A stretch of DNA of 64,000 nucleotides from Ignavibacterium sp037440165. GTDB taxonomy: Bacteria; Bacteroidota; Ignavibacteria; Ignavibacteriales; Ignavibacteriaceae. A program made the position numbers and the translations under genes. This document shows, one piece after another, positions 53,397 to 62,082 of this stretch; the first letter of the stretch is position 1, and each line of letters begins with the position of its first letter. The notes below the pieces were generated by a model. The model made no database searches, was not told the origin of the DNA, and saw only the letters and a program-made list of their open reading frames with translations. Location: positions 1 through 64,000 of the forward strand of contig NZ_JBBIUQ010000015.1 of NCBI RefSeq assembly GCF_037440165.1, written 5' to 3'.

Positions 53397-53421
53397 TTTT
53401 GAAACAATTTCTGTATTAGTC

Positions 53422-53808
53422 TTGAACAGAAAAAAATTTCTGAAAATACTTTTCGCATCTTTCGCTGTAGGTTTTGTTTATTTATGGAACAGACTTACCG
53501 AATCAGTCTCTGCTTCTGTTAGAAATAAAAATCAGATTACCGTTCCTGATAATTTTGCATTGGGAGTTACAGTGACTGAAAATTTTATTGTTATTAAATC
53601 GAAAGAGCAACTTAAAATCCTAAGCTCCAAATGTACTCATCTTGGCTGCAGGATCACTGGTTCTGTAAATAATATTTTTACTTGTCCTTGTCACGGTTCA
53701 CAATTTAATGTTGATGGTGAGGTAATGAGTGGTCCGGCTATGAAACAATTGAAAATGCTAAAATTCAAAATTGATAAAAAGAAAAATCAAATAACTATTT
53801 TCATCTGA
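53422..53808 (+). CDS. Rieske iron-sulfur protein of a bc-type complex
   Basis: 128 residues, starting with TTG. One N-terminal membrane helix (about 6-24, LKILFASFAVGFVYLW) is followed by a compact Rieske domain with both cluster motifs, CTHLGC and CPCHGSQF, and the GPAMKQLK region after them. This is the 2Fe-2S subunit that takes electrons from quinol in the periplasm and passes them on. The cytochrome b/multihaem gene starts two bases after its stop, so the two form one complex. It is shorter than mitochondrial Rieske proteins (about 190 residues). Confidence 0.93.
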   Translation: MNRKKFLKILFASFAVGFVYLWNRLTESVSASVRNKNQITVPDNFALGVTVTENFIVIKSKEQLKILSSKCTHLGCRITGSVNNIFTCPCHGSQFNVDGEVMSGPAMKQLKMLKFKIDKKKNQITIFI

Positions 53809-53809
53809 A

Positions 53810-56791
53810 GTGTTGAAAGATAAAATCGGATTGTTTTACAGATTTTGGGATTTACCATTCGGAAATATTGCAACAGCATCATTTATCATTGCAGTTCTGA
53901 GTGGTGTTCTGCTTGCATTACCTTTTGATGTTAAAAATCCCTATGAATCAATTTCATTTTTTCTTATTGTTAATCCTTCCGCAGTATTTTTCAGAAATGT
54001 TCATTACTGGTCTGCTCAGATTTTTTTAATGTTTACTGTACTTCACATCGTTGATCATCTCAGAAGGAAAACAGAATACAAAATTAAAGATGGCGTCTGG
54101 CTCAGATTAACAGTATCGTTACTTATTTCTTTTTATGTAATGCTGAGCGGATTTATTCTTAAAGCTGATGCAGATTCTCAACAAGCTTTCAGAATATTTG
54201 AAGCATTGTTAAATGAAATTCCTTTAATTGGTAAAAGTATTTCCTTAACTCTGCTTGGAAGTGAAGGTGATTTACAGATCATCTATGTAAATCACATAGC
54301 AACTGCAACGGTTATCTTATCTGTAATAATAATTGAACATTCCAGAATCATCTGGCCGAGACTTTCAATTTTTACTTATTCTTTATTTGCATCAATAGTA
54401 CTCGGATATATTTTCACTCCGATGCTGCATGATGGTCTACATCCGGTAGTCAAAGGACCCTGGTATTTTGTTGGACTTCAGGAGATACTTCACTGGATTT
54501 CTTACTCGCAGCTTGTAATACTTTTAACTTTTATTTTTATGCTGCTTTTTTATTTCATCAAAAAATTTCCTGAACAGATTTCTTCATACATAAAAAAGTT
54601 ATTTGCTTTTGCGGGTTTACTTTATCTTATCCTTACTATAATTGGTTATTACTTCAGAGGTGAAAATTGGGAATTTGTATTGCCGTGGAATAATTCTTAC
54701 AAATTTATCTCTGATTTTACACCTCAATCCGGATTTGCTGATATTGAAATTAATGATGAATCACTTCAATCATTAAAGACTATTATGGGAAGAAAAGAAG
54801 GTTGCATTGTTTGTCATAAAATGAATGGTTTTGAATCATCGCACAATCCGGAAGTAATAGGTTGTTATAGTTGTCATCGCGGGAATGCGTTTACACTTAA
54901 CAAAAATGCTGCACACGCAGGAATGATTTTGATTCCCGGAAATTTGAACGATGCTCATTTAACTTGCGGAACTTCGCAATGTCATTCTGATATTTTCTCA
55001 AGAGTAAATAACTCAATAATGAGTACACTTAGCGGTATTGTAAGTGTAAACAGATATGTATTTGATGAGAGCAATTCTCCAACAATGTTGAATCATATAA
55101 AAGATATCAAACACTCTGATGCAGATTCACATTTACGGAATTTGTGTGCATCGTGTCATCTCGGAAATGAAAAAACTGATTGGAAAATGATTGATGAACT
55201 TTCACGCGGTGGTGGCTGTAATGCCTGTCACTTAAATTATAGCAATGAAGCAATTCAACAATTGAACAATTACTTAAAGTCTCCCAGAGGGATGGCAAGC
55301 CAAAAAGTCAAAGTTCAAAAGTCAAATGAAAGTAAAGTTGATTTTCCGAAAATTCATCCGCAATTAAATCTTAATATTTCTGATAATCATTGTTTTGGTT
55401 GTCACAGTCGTTCAGGAAGAATTTCAACCAATTACGAAGGCTGGTTTGAAACACTTTTAGCAGAAGATGAATTAAAATTGTTCAGCTATGCTAGAAACTT
55501 CGACAGTCATCCTGAATTTATTTCAGGATCTGAGAAACCAAAACAAAAATTGTCTGACATCAGTCAAGTTCAGCTTGACAATAACAAAAAAGAATATAGA
55601 CTCTTAACGGATGGACGAGTCTTTCAAAAAATACAAGACGATGTTCATCACAAAGCCGGAATGGAATGTATTGATTGCCACATTGCACAGGAGGTTATGG
55701 GAGATGGAAATTTACATAAGCACAAGGAAGATCAAGTAAAAATTCAGTGCACCGATTGTCATTCCCGAAATATCAATTCAATTTCTTATAATGAACTTGA
55801 TTATGAGTCGAAAAAAATTATTGATATCAGAAAATTTATGAGACCCGGAACAGAATTCATTTCAACTAAAAATGATAACATCGCGTTCACTAATTCTTAC
55901 ATTACTGAAACTGGTTCGACATATCTCATTACAAAAAATAAAAAAGATTCTTTGACTATCAAGCCACCAGCATTTGTTTGCACTGAAGGAAAATCACATA
56001 AGCGACTGTCTTGTAATTCCTGTCATACACAATGGGTATCATATTGTGTGGGTTGCCATACCACTTATGATAAAAACGAAGAAGGATTTGATTTGTTGGA
56101 TAATAAAGAAATAAAAGGCAGTTGGATTGAATCACCTTCTGATTTTTATGTTGATTATCCGGCACTTGGTGTCAGAAAAAATAAATCAGGGAAAGAGATA
56201 ATCGATACATTTATTCCTGGAATGATAATTACAATGGAAAACTTAAAATCTGATAAGAATAAAAAAATATTTAAACGATTATATGCTCCGACCTTTTCGC
56301 ATACCATAAATAAAAATGGAAGAAGCTGTAAATCGTGTCACAATAATCCTTTGGCACTTGGATATGGTAAGGGGGAATTGATTTATATTATTATTGATGG
56401 CAAAACTAAACGTCAAACTGAACTTGTTTCAGCTTCTAAAACATTAGTTAAGAGTGTTGAGATTCAGAAACGAGATTTGCCTGACGGCAGTCAGGTTCGG
56501 AATCTCAATTCAAATTATACTGGTAGATGGACTTTTACACCTCATTTTGATGCTCATAAAGAAGACAATCTTCCCAAAGATGCTTGGATAGGTTTTCTGC
56601 AAACAAGAGATGTTTCATCAACAACTCGAACTAATACAAGACCTTTCACAGTTGAAGAACAAAAAAGAATATTACTTGTTGGTGCTTGTTTAACCTGTCA
56701 CGATGAGAATTCTAAAGTTATGAAAGAAAGTCTGGTTGACTTTGAGAAAATCCTAAAGAAAGTTTCTGTTAAATGTGTTTTACCGAGATGA
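53810..56791 (+). CDS. Cytochrome b (b6 type) fused to a multihaem c-type domain
   Basis: 993 residues starting with GTG. Residues 1-290 are a cytochrome b: one haem pair in VHYWSAQIFLMFTVLHIVDH (His 14 apart), the other in VNHIATATVILSVIIIEH (His 15 apart, the b6-type distance), and a quinol-site GPWYFVGLQE motif. The remaining 700 residues contain eleven CxxCH sites (about residues 332, 352, 445, 470, 527, 620, 647, 734, 746, 840 and 960) and one CX4CH (CGTSQCH, about 385). It should accept electrons from the Rieske protein and b haems and pass them to periplasmic acceptors, in place of a cytochrome c1/f. Two palindromic repeats are inserted in frame (near residues 566 and 868-900). Confidence 0.9.
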   Translation: MLKDKIGLFYRFWDLPFGNIATASFIIAVLSGVLLALPFDVKNPYESISFFLIVNPSAVFFRNVHYWSAQIFLMFTVLHIVDHLRRKTEYKIKDGVWLRLTVSLLISFYVMLSGFILKADADSQQAFRIFEALLNEIPLIGKSISLTLLGSEGDLQIIYVNHIATATVILSVIIIEHSRIIWPRLSIFTYSLFASIVLGYIFTPMLHDGLHPVVKGPWYFVGLQEILHWISYSQLVILLTFIFMLLFYFIKKFPEQISSYIKKLFAFAGLLYLILTIIGYYFRGENWEFVLPWNNSYKFISDFTPQSGFADIEINDESLQSLKTIMGRKEGCIVCHKMNGFESSHNPEVIGCYSCHRGNAFTLNKNAAHAGMILIPGNLNDAHLTCGTSQCHSDIFSRVNNSIMSTLSGIVSVNRYVFDESNSPTMLNHIKDIKHSDADSHLRNLCASCHLGNEKTDWKMIDELSRGGGCNACHLNYSNEAIQQLNNYLKSPRGMASQKVKVQKSNESKVDFPKIHPQLNLNISDNHCFGCHSRSGRISTNYEGWFETLLAEDELKLFSYARNFDSHPEFISGSEKPKQKLSDISQVQLDNNKKEYRLLTDGRVFQKIQDDVHHKAGMECIDCHIAQEVMGDGNLHKHKEDQVKIQCTDCHSRNINSISYNELDYESKKIIDIRKFMRPGTEFISTKNDNIAFTNSYITETGSTYLITKNKKDSLTIKPPAFVCTEGKSHKRLSCNSCHTQWVSYCVGCHTTYDKNEEGFDLLDNKEIKGSWIESPSDFYVDYPALGVRKNKSGKEIIDTFIPGMIITMENLKSDKNKKIFKRLYAPTFSHTINKNGRSCKSCHNNPLALGYGKGELIYIIIDGKTKRQTELVSASKTLVKSVEIQKRDLPDGSQVRNLNSNYTGRWTFTPHFDAHKEDNLPKDAWIGFLQTRDVSSTTRTNTRPFTVEEQKRILLVGACLTCHDENSKVMKESLVDFEKILKKVSVKCVLPR
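55509..55529. repeat. Intragenic palindromic repeat 1
   Basis: ATCCTGAA (55509-55516) and TTCAGGAT (55522-55529) form an 8-bp stem around TTTAT, with a second stem GTCAAG/CTTGAC about 45 bases further on. Encoded in frame as SHPEFISGSE, a peptide typical of in-frame palindromic elements of Bacteroidota genomes. It lies between two haem sites. Confidence 0.6.
56418..56506. repeat. Intragenic palindromic repeat 2
   Basis: CTGAA/TTCAG (56418-56432), then GAGATT/AATCTC (56472-56477, 56501-56506) around CCTGAC/GTCAGG (56480-56485, 56490-56495). The encoded peptide includes TELVSAS and LPDGSQVRN, both characteristic of translated palindromic elements. The TTCGGAATCT string also occurs in the MITE at 29926-30063. 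It keeps the frame and sits between the last two haem sites. Confidence 0.6.
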
Positions 56792-56870
56792 CATATGGAC
56801 ACTAAGAAACTTTGTGTCTTCGAGACTTTATGGCAGTTGAAGAAATTCCGATAAATAATAATGAAATAAT

Positions 56871-56878
56871 TATATTTG
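56871..56878 (+). promoter_or_regulatory. Likely -7 box for the alkaline phosphatase-family gene
   Basis: TATATTTG matches TAnnTTTG and lies 28 bases before the ATG at 56906. It overlaps the alternative TTG start at 56876, which argues against that start. Confidence 0.45.
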
Positions 56879-56905
56879 CACTTCAAAAAGTCAATACAAT
56901 ATAAA

Positions 56906-58531
56906 ATGAAAACAAAAATTATTTTTTTCTCTTTAACACTCAGTTTAGTATCATTTTTATTTGCACAATCACAACGCCCAAAACTTGTAGTCGGAATTGT
57001 TGTAGATCAAATGAGATTTACAGACCTGTATCGTTATTATGATTTTTATTCTACAAATGGTTTTAAAAAATTATTGTCGGAAGGAAGTAACTTTACATAC
57101 GCGCATTACAATTACGAATTAACAAGTACAGGTCCGGGTCACGCTTCAATTTATACAGGTACAACTCCTTTCTTCCACGGCATAATTGGAAATGATTTTT
57201 ATGACAAAAGAAATAACAGAATGCTGAACTGTGTTCAGGATGATAATTCAAACGGCGTTGGAACCACGAACTCAAATGGAAAAAAATCGCCGGTTAATCT
57301 ATTATCATCAACAATCACAGATGAATTAAAACTTTTCACAAATAAAAAATCCAAAGTCTTTTCGGTGTCAATTAAAGATAGAGGAGCAATTATCCCTGCA
57401 GGACATATGGCTGATGGAGCTTTTTGGTATGATAATAAAATTGGTAAGTATGTTACATCAGATTACTACATGAATCAACTTACTTCATGGGTAAAAAATT
57501 ATAATGATAAAAATTTTGTTGAGAATTTTTTATCATCAGACTGGAACCTTCTGCTAAATAAATCATTTTATGAAATCAACTCACCCGATGAATCATCTTA
57601 TGAAAAAGATTTATTTAAAGAAGGAAAAACATCCTTTCCTCATTCATTTAACAACCTGACGAATCAGGAAAAATATAATGCATTTCAATTTACTCCTTTT
57701 GCAAATCAGACTGTACTTGAATTAGCAATTGAAGCTGTTAAAAATGAAAATCTTGGCGCGGATGAAATAACAGATTTCCTTGCGATAAGTTTTTCAACCT
57801 CTGATTTAATGGCTCACGAACTTGGAAATTATTCTTATGAATTAATGGACATTTATCTCAGGATCGATAAAAATATTTCTGAGCTTTTAACTTTTTTGGA
57901 TAATTATGTTGGTAAAGGAAATTATATTTTGTTTCTTACCTCTGACCACGCAGGAATTGAGACTCCCGCTTACTTAAAAGATAATAAAATGCCTGTTGGT
58001 GGAATCGAAGCTGATCGGGTAAGAGATTCGATTAAAGCATTTGCAAAAAGAAATTTTAAATCTGAAGAAATAATTGAAAATTTTTCGAACAGACAAATCT
58101 TTCTGAATTATAATTTTATCAGAAAAGCCAATCTTGATTTATCAGGTGTTCAGAATGAATTTGCACAATATCTTCGCGAAACTTTTTATGAAATTCAATC
58201 AGTATTTACACGAGATAATCTTGAAACCCAGATTGCATCAAGAACTAGTAATAATACAATTTTGAATGGATGGAATCCTTCACGGTCAGGTGATATTGCG
58301 TTTAACTTGTTGCCCGGTTATCTGAACAATTTTATAGAAAAAGGAACAACACATGGATCAGGTTATAATTATGACACACATATACCATTAATATTTTACG
58401 GCTGGAATATACCAGCCCAAACAGTAAATAAACCTGTTTATGTTGTTGATATTGCAGCAACTTTAGCATCACTTATGATGATTAATGAACCAAATGCTTG
58501 TATTGGAATCCCTGTTCTAGAAATAAAATAA
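56906..58531 (+). CDS. Alkaline phosphatase superfamily (PafA-like) exported enzyme
   Basis: 541 residues from the ATG at 56906; it has a signal peptide ending at FLFAQ. First metal site: VGIVVDQMRF; nucleophile Thr in ELTSTGPGHASIYTGTTP. The second metal site is in LFLTSDHAGIETP and the last His in GTTHGSGYNYDTHIPLIFYG. These motifs match the PafA-type phosphate-monoesterase of Bacteroidota, which uses Thr instead of Ser and two zinc ions, and is not inhibited by phosphate. It releases phosphate from monoesters in the periplasm. Phosphodiesterase relatives cannot be fully excluded. Confidence 0.88.
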   Translation: MKTKIIFFSLTLSLVSFLFAQSQRPKLVVGIVVDQMRFTDLYRYYDFYSTNGFKKLLSEGSNFTYAHYNYELTSTGPGHASIYTGTTPFFHGIIGNDFYDKRNNRMLNCVQDDNSNGVGTTNSNGKKSPVNLLSSTITDELKLFTNKKSKVFSVSIKDRGAIIPAGHMADGAFWYDNKIGKYVTSDYYMNQLTSWVKNYNDKNFVENFLSSDWNLLLNKSFYEINSPDESSYEKDLFKEGKTSFPHSFNNLTNQEKYNAFQFTPFANQTVLELAIEAVKNENLGADEITDFLAISFSTSDLMAHELGNYSYELMDIYLRIDKNISELLTFLDNYVGKGNYILFLTSDHAGIETPAYLKDNKMPVGGIEADRVRDSIKAFAKRNFKSEEIIENFSNRQIFLNYNFIRKANLDLSGVQNEFAQYLRETFYEIQSVFTRDNLETQIASRTSNNTILNGWNPSRSGDIAFNLLPGYLNNFIEKGTTHGSGYNYDTHIPLIFYGWNIPAQTVNKPVYVVDIAATLASLMMINEPNACIGIPVLEIK

Positions 58532-58875
58532 ATCAATCGATTAAATAATTCAAAGCTAAAGTAAATTTAAATTTTTCTTTTCTTGCAATAGTTAGCTGAA
58601 ATTCAGTTTAATATCTCATTCATTATCAAGTGGCCTGTGTTTCGGTACATTTCATTTTATTACATCTTGAAATTAAATTCTTAAATCATTTCCTCAGACC
58701 ATACACAAAATACTTTACTCGCATAAAGCAATTACAACTCATGAAAATACAATTCCTGCTAATTCTTGATTTTGAAAATTTTTATTGAAAAACACTCAAA
58801 ATTCAAAGAGAAAAATTAGAATTATAATTGGCAAATTAGTTGGTATTTATAAATGCCAAATATTTATTGAAAAGA
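58532..58875. other. Gene-free stretch before the sulfur locus
   Basis: 344 AT-rich bases with no gene, no tRNA and no strong hairpin. TATAATTG (58823-58830) is a near match to a -7 box, 46 bases before the regulator ATG. The rest shows nothing I can name. Confidence 0.5.
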
Positions 58876-59328
58876 ATGAAAATGTTTTACGAGATACCAA
58901 ATGACGAACCTATATATCCGATAAGCACAGCTGCTAAACTGCTTAACATTTCAGTTCATACATTGAGAATGTATGAAAAAGAAAAGCTCATTATTCCATT
59001 CAAGAAGAACACAAATCACCGGTTGTACTCAGCCTCTGATATTGAAAGATTAAAATGCATTCGTAACGCAATCAATGAATCCAAGATTAGTATTAATGGA
59101 ATTAAAACTATTTACTCTATGATGCCTTGTTGGGAATTCATTGGATGTTCAGAGGAAGAAAGAAATTATTGTCCTGCTTACTCATCTCACAGCGAACCAT
59201 GTTGGGCTGTAAAAGGAGAAAACACAATTTGTTCAAAAAAAGAATGCAGAAATTGTGATGTTTACAATAAATTCAGTGAATGTTCAAATATTAAAAGCTT
59301 CATAAAAAATTTATCGAGGGTTAAATGA
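58876..59328 (+). CDS. MerR/HspR-like regulator with Cys-rich C-terminal domain
   Basis: 150 residues from the ATG at 58876 (an upstream in-frame TTG at 58840 would add 12). The N-terminal winged-helix domain reads TAAKLLNISVHTLRMYEKEK and HRLYSASDIERLKCIRNAIN, close to HspR. The C-terminal half, about residues 85-145, has eight Cys including CWEFIGC, CPAY, CW and CRNC, a pattern like two-CW zinc or redox domains. It sits 4 bases into the molybdoenzyme gene and probably controls that operon; the Cys cluster could sense sulfur species, redox or metal. The ligand is inference only. Confidence 0.85.
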   Translation: MKMFYEIPNDEPIYPISTAAKLLNISVHTLRMYEKEKLIIPFKKNTNHRLYSASDIERLKCIRNAINESKISINGIKTIYSMMPCWEFIGCSEEERNYCPAYSSHSEPCWAVKGENTICSKKECRNCDVYNKFSECSNIKSFIKNLSRVK

Positions 59329-61529
59329 ACTCAATTTCCAGAAGAAGATTTTTGAAAATATCAAGTGCTACCATTGCAACAGCAGCCATTCTGACTGGTG
59401 CAACTAAAACTTTTGTTAAAGGTGCAGATAAAATCAATAAAGAAAAAGTTAAGGGAATTCAAAAAATTCCAACTTATTGCGATTTGTGCTTTTGGAAATG
59501 TGGTGCAATTGCTTATGTGAAAGATGGTGAATTGTGGAAGTTGGAAGGAAATCCATTAGATCCTTTAAGTAAAGGAAGACTTTGTCCAAGAGGAACCGGA
59601 GGAGTAGGAGCTCATTATGATGAAGAGAGACTGAAAGCTCCGCTGATCAGAAAGAGTCTTCGTGGTGAAGAAAAATGGGTTGAAGTTACCTGGGATGAAG
59701 CTTTTGATTTTATAGCAAACAAAATGAACAAAATAAAAATTGAATACGGACCTGAATCAGTTGCTTTATTTAGTCATGGAATTGGTGGAAATTTTATTAA
59801 ACATCTTTTGAGAGCATACGGAAGTCCTAATGAAACAGCTCCATCATTCGCACAATGCCGTGGACCAAGAGAAGTTGGGTTCGAATTAACATTTGGAGAT
59901 GTTGTAGGTTCACCTGAAAAAACGGATATTGAAAATGCAAAATGCCTTGTGTTGATTGGTTCTCACCTCGGTGAGAATATGCACAACACTCAGGTTCAGG
60001 AATTTTCTCACGCAGTTCAGAAAGGTGCATCAATAATAGTTGTTGATCCGAGATTTTCAGTTGCTGCAAGTAAAGCCAAATTTTATCTGCCAATAAAACC
60101 TGGAACTGATTTAGCATTACTGTTAGCTTGGATGGGAGTAATTGTCAGAGAAAAACTTTATGATGTTGAATATGTTAACAATTATGGTTATGGCTTCGAC
60201 AAGTTTGCTGCAGAAGTTTCTCAATACACACCTGAATGGGCTTATATTGAAACAGGTATTGATCCTGATATAATTGTTGAAACAGCTCGTGAGATGGCTA
60301 GATATAAACCTTCAACTTTAATTCATCCGGGAAGACATGTTACCTGGTATGGAGATGATGCTCAGAGAAGCAGAGCAATTGCATTATTAAATGCACTTCT
60401 TGGAAGCTGGGGAAGAAAAGGTGGATTTTATGTTCCGTACTCTTATTCAATTCCAAAATATCCTTATCCGCCTTATCCTGAACTGAAGAAAGAACCATTA
60501 GATAATCCAAATGGAAAGTTTCCATTTGCCACAGGAGAGCAAATTTCAACTGGAATTCGTGAAGCTACAATAACAGGTCAACCTTATCCGATCAAAGGAT
60601 GGTTTATCTACGGAACAAATCTTTTGCAAGCATTACCAAACAGAGCTGAAACAATTAAAGCAATACAAAACCTTGACTTAATGGTAGTTGTTGATGTTGT
60701 TCCAAGTGAAATAGCCGGATGGGCAGATGTTGTTTTACCTGAATCAGTTTACCTCGAAAGACATGATGATTTAAATACCTCTCCGTTCAGAGAGGGTTTT
60801 GTCGGAATTCGTCAACCAGTTATTGATGAACCAAATGATCAAAAACCAAATTGGTGGATAGCAAAGAAGCTAGCAGATAAACTCGGACTTGGTCAGTACT
60901 TTCCTTGGAATGATGTTGAAGAATATCTCGATACAAGATTGAAGGCAGCCGGATTATCTCTTGATGAATTAAAGAAAACAGGAATTATCAAAGCACCTGA
61001 AAGACCAATTTATTTTGAAGACGGAGTAGAACCTGAGTTTCTGACTCCATCAGGAAAGATTGAATTTTATTCAGATCAGCTTGTGGAAGCAGGATTTGAT
61101 CCAATTCCAAGATACACAAAACACGACCAGCCGCCGGAAGGATATTTCAGACTTCTTTATGGAAGAGCTCCTGTTCACACTTTCAGTAAAACACAATCAA
61201 ATCCTTTATTGCGTGATATGATGAGTGAAAATGAACTTTGGATAAATGCAGATGTTGTTGCAAAAATCGGATTGAGAAACGGACAGAAAGTAATTCTAAA
61301 AAATCAGGATGGCGTTACAAGTGATCCAATCAAAATAAAAGCTACTGAAAGAATCAGAAAAGATTGTGTTTATATGGTTCACGGATTCGGACAGAAATCA
61401 AGACAGCTTCGTTCGACCTATAAAAAAGGTGCAAGCGATGCTGAACTAATTACTAAATACAATACTGATCCTTTAATGGGAGGAACAGCAATGAATGTAA
61501 ATTTTGTAACTATTGAGTCGGAGGTGTAA
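59325..61529 (+). CDS. Molybdopterin oxidoreductase catalytic subunit (PsrA/PhsA-like)
   Basis: 734 residues. Tat signal SRRRFLKISSATIATAAILTG is in residues 4-24. The 4Fe-4S motif is CDLCFWKCGA with a fourth Cys in GRLCPRG. The Mo ligand is probably Cys in FAQCRGPREVG. The molydopterin-binding C-terminal domain is at about 600-734 (LLYGRAPVHTFSKTQSNPLL, WINADVVAKIGLRNGQKV). The family reduces polysulfide, thiosulfate, tetrathionate or arsenate. With the B and C subunits following, this is a periplasmic reductase anchored to the membrane. Sulfur compounds are favoured by the YeeE transporter genes downstream. Confidence 0.9.
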   Translation: MNSISRRRFLKISSATIATAAILTGATKTFVKGADKINKEKVKGIQKIPTYCDLCFWKCGAIAYVKDGELWKLEGNPLDPLSKGRLCPRGTGGVGAHYDEERLKAPLIRKSLRGEEKWVEVTWDEAFDFIANKMNKIKIEYGPESVALFSHGIGGNFIKHLLRAYGSPNETAPSFAQCRGPREVGFELTFGDVVGSPEKTDIENAKCLVLIGSHLGENMHNTQVQEFSHAVQKGASIIVVDPRFSVAASKAKFYLPIKPGTDLALLLAWMGVIVREKLYDVEYVNNYGYGFDKFAAEVSQYTPEWAYIETGIDPDIIVETAREMARYKPSTLIHPGRHVTWYGDDAQRSRAIALLNALLGSWGRKGGFYVPYSYSIPKYPYPPYPELKKEPLDNPNGKFPFATGEQISTGIREATITGQPYPIKGWFIYGTNLLQALPNRAETIKAIQNLDLMVVVDVVPSEIAGWADVVLPESVYLERHDDLNTSPFREGFVGIRQPVIDEPNDQKPNWWIAKKLADKLGLGQYFPWNDVEEYLDTRLKAAGLSLDELKKTGIIKAPERPIYFEDGVEPEFLTPSGKIEFYSDQLVEAGFDPIPRYTKHDQPPEGYFRLLYGRAPVHTFSKTQSNPLLRDMMSENELWINADVVAKIGLRNGQKVILKNQDGVTSDPIKIKATERIRKDCVYMVHGFGQKSRQLRSTYKKGASDAELITKYNTDPLMGGTAMNVNFVTIESEV

Positions 61530-61530
61530 A

Positions 61531-62070
61531 ATGCCAAGATACGGAATGGTAATAGATACAAAAAAATGTGTTGGATGTCAGGATTGTGTTGTTGCATGCA
61601 AAACAGAAAACAACATTCCTGAAGGATATAATCGTGATTGGATTGTAACGGAAGTAAAAGGAAAATTTCCGACAGTCCAAATGGAAATCAGAACTGAAAG
61701 ATGCAATCACTGTTCTAATACACCTTGTGTTTCGTGTTGCCCAACCGGTGCAAGTCACATTCACGAGTTTGGCGGAATTGTGTTGGTTGATCACGAAATG
61801 TGCATAGGATGTAAAGCATGTGTGGTAGCTTGTCCTTACGATGCAAGATATATTCATCCTGATGGATATGCGGACAAATGCACATTCTGTATCCATCGTG
61901 TTGAGAAAGGACAAAATCCTGCTTGTGTAGAAGTTTGTCCTACACACTGTATGTACTTCGGTGATCTTGATGATCCTAACAGCGAAGTAAACAAACTTCT
62001 GAATTCCAGAAAATGGCATGTAAATTTACCTGACGCTGGTACTGAACCAAATATTTTTTATTTAATCTGA
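61531..62070 (+). CDS. 4Fe-4S ferredoxin-like electron transfer subunit (PsrB/PhsB-like)
   Basis: 179 residues from the ATG at 61531, one base after the A-subunit stop. Four cluster motifs are complete: CVGCQDCVVACKTEN, CNHCSNTPCVSCCPTGAS, CIGCKACVVACPYDARY and CTFCIHRVEKGQNPACVEVC. Such subunits carry electrons from the membrane subunit to the molybdenum site. It has no signal and should be exported by riding with the Tat-signal-bearing A subunit. Confidence 0.95.
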   Translation: MPRYGMVIDTKKCVGCQDCVVACKTENNIPEGYNRDWIVTEVKGKFPTVQMEIRTERCNHCSNTPCVSCCPTGASHIHEFGGIVLVDHEMCIGCKACVVACPYDARYIHPDGYADKCTFCIHRVEKGQNPACVEVCPTHCMYFGDLDDPNSEVNKLLNSRKWHVNLPDAGTEPNIFYLI

Positions 62071-62082
62071 GGATAATTCGAA

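Noticed and set aside
61510..62019. 169-residue open frame antisense to the ferredoxin-like subunit
   Set aside because: The plus-strand protein has four intact 4Fe-4S motifs; the antisense frame is a shadow.
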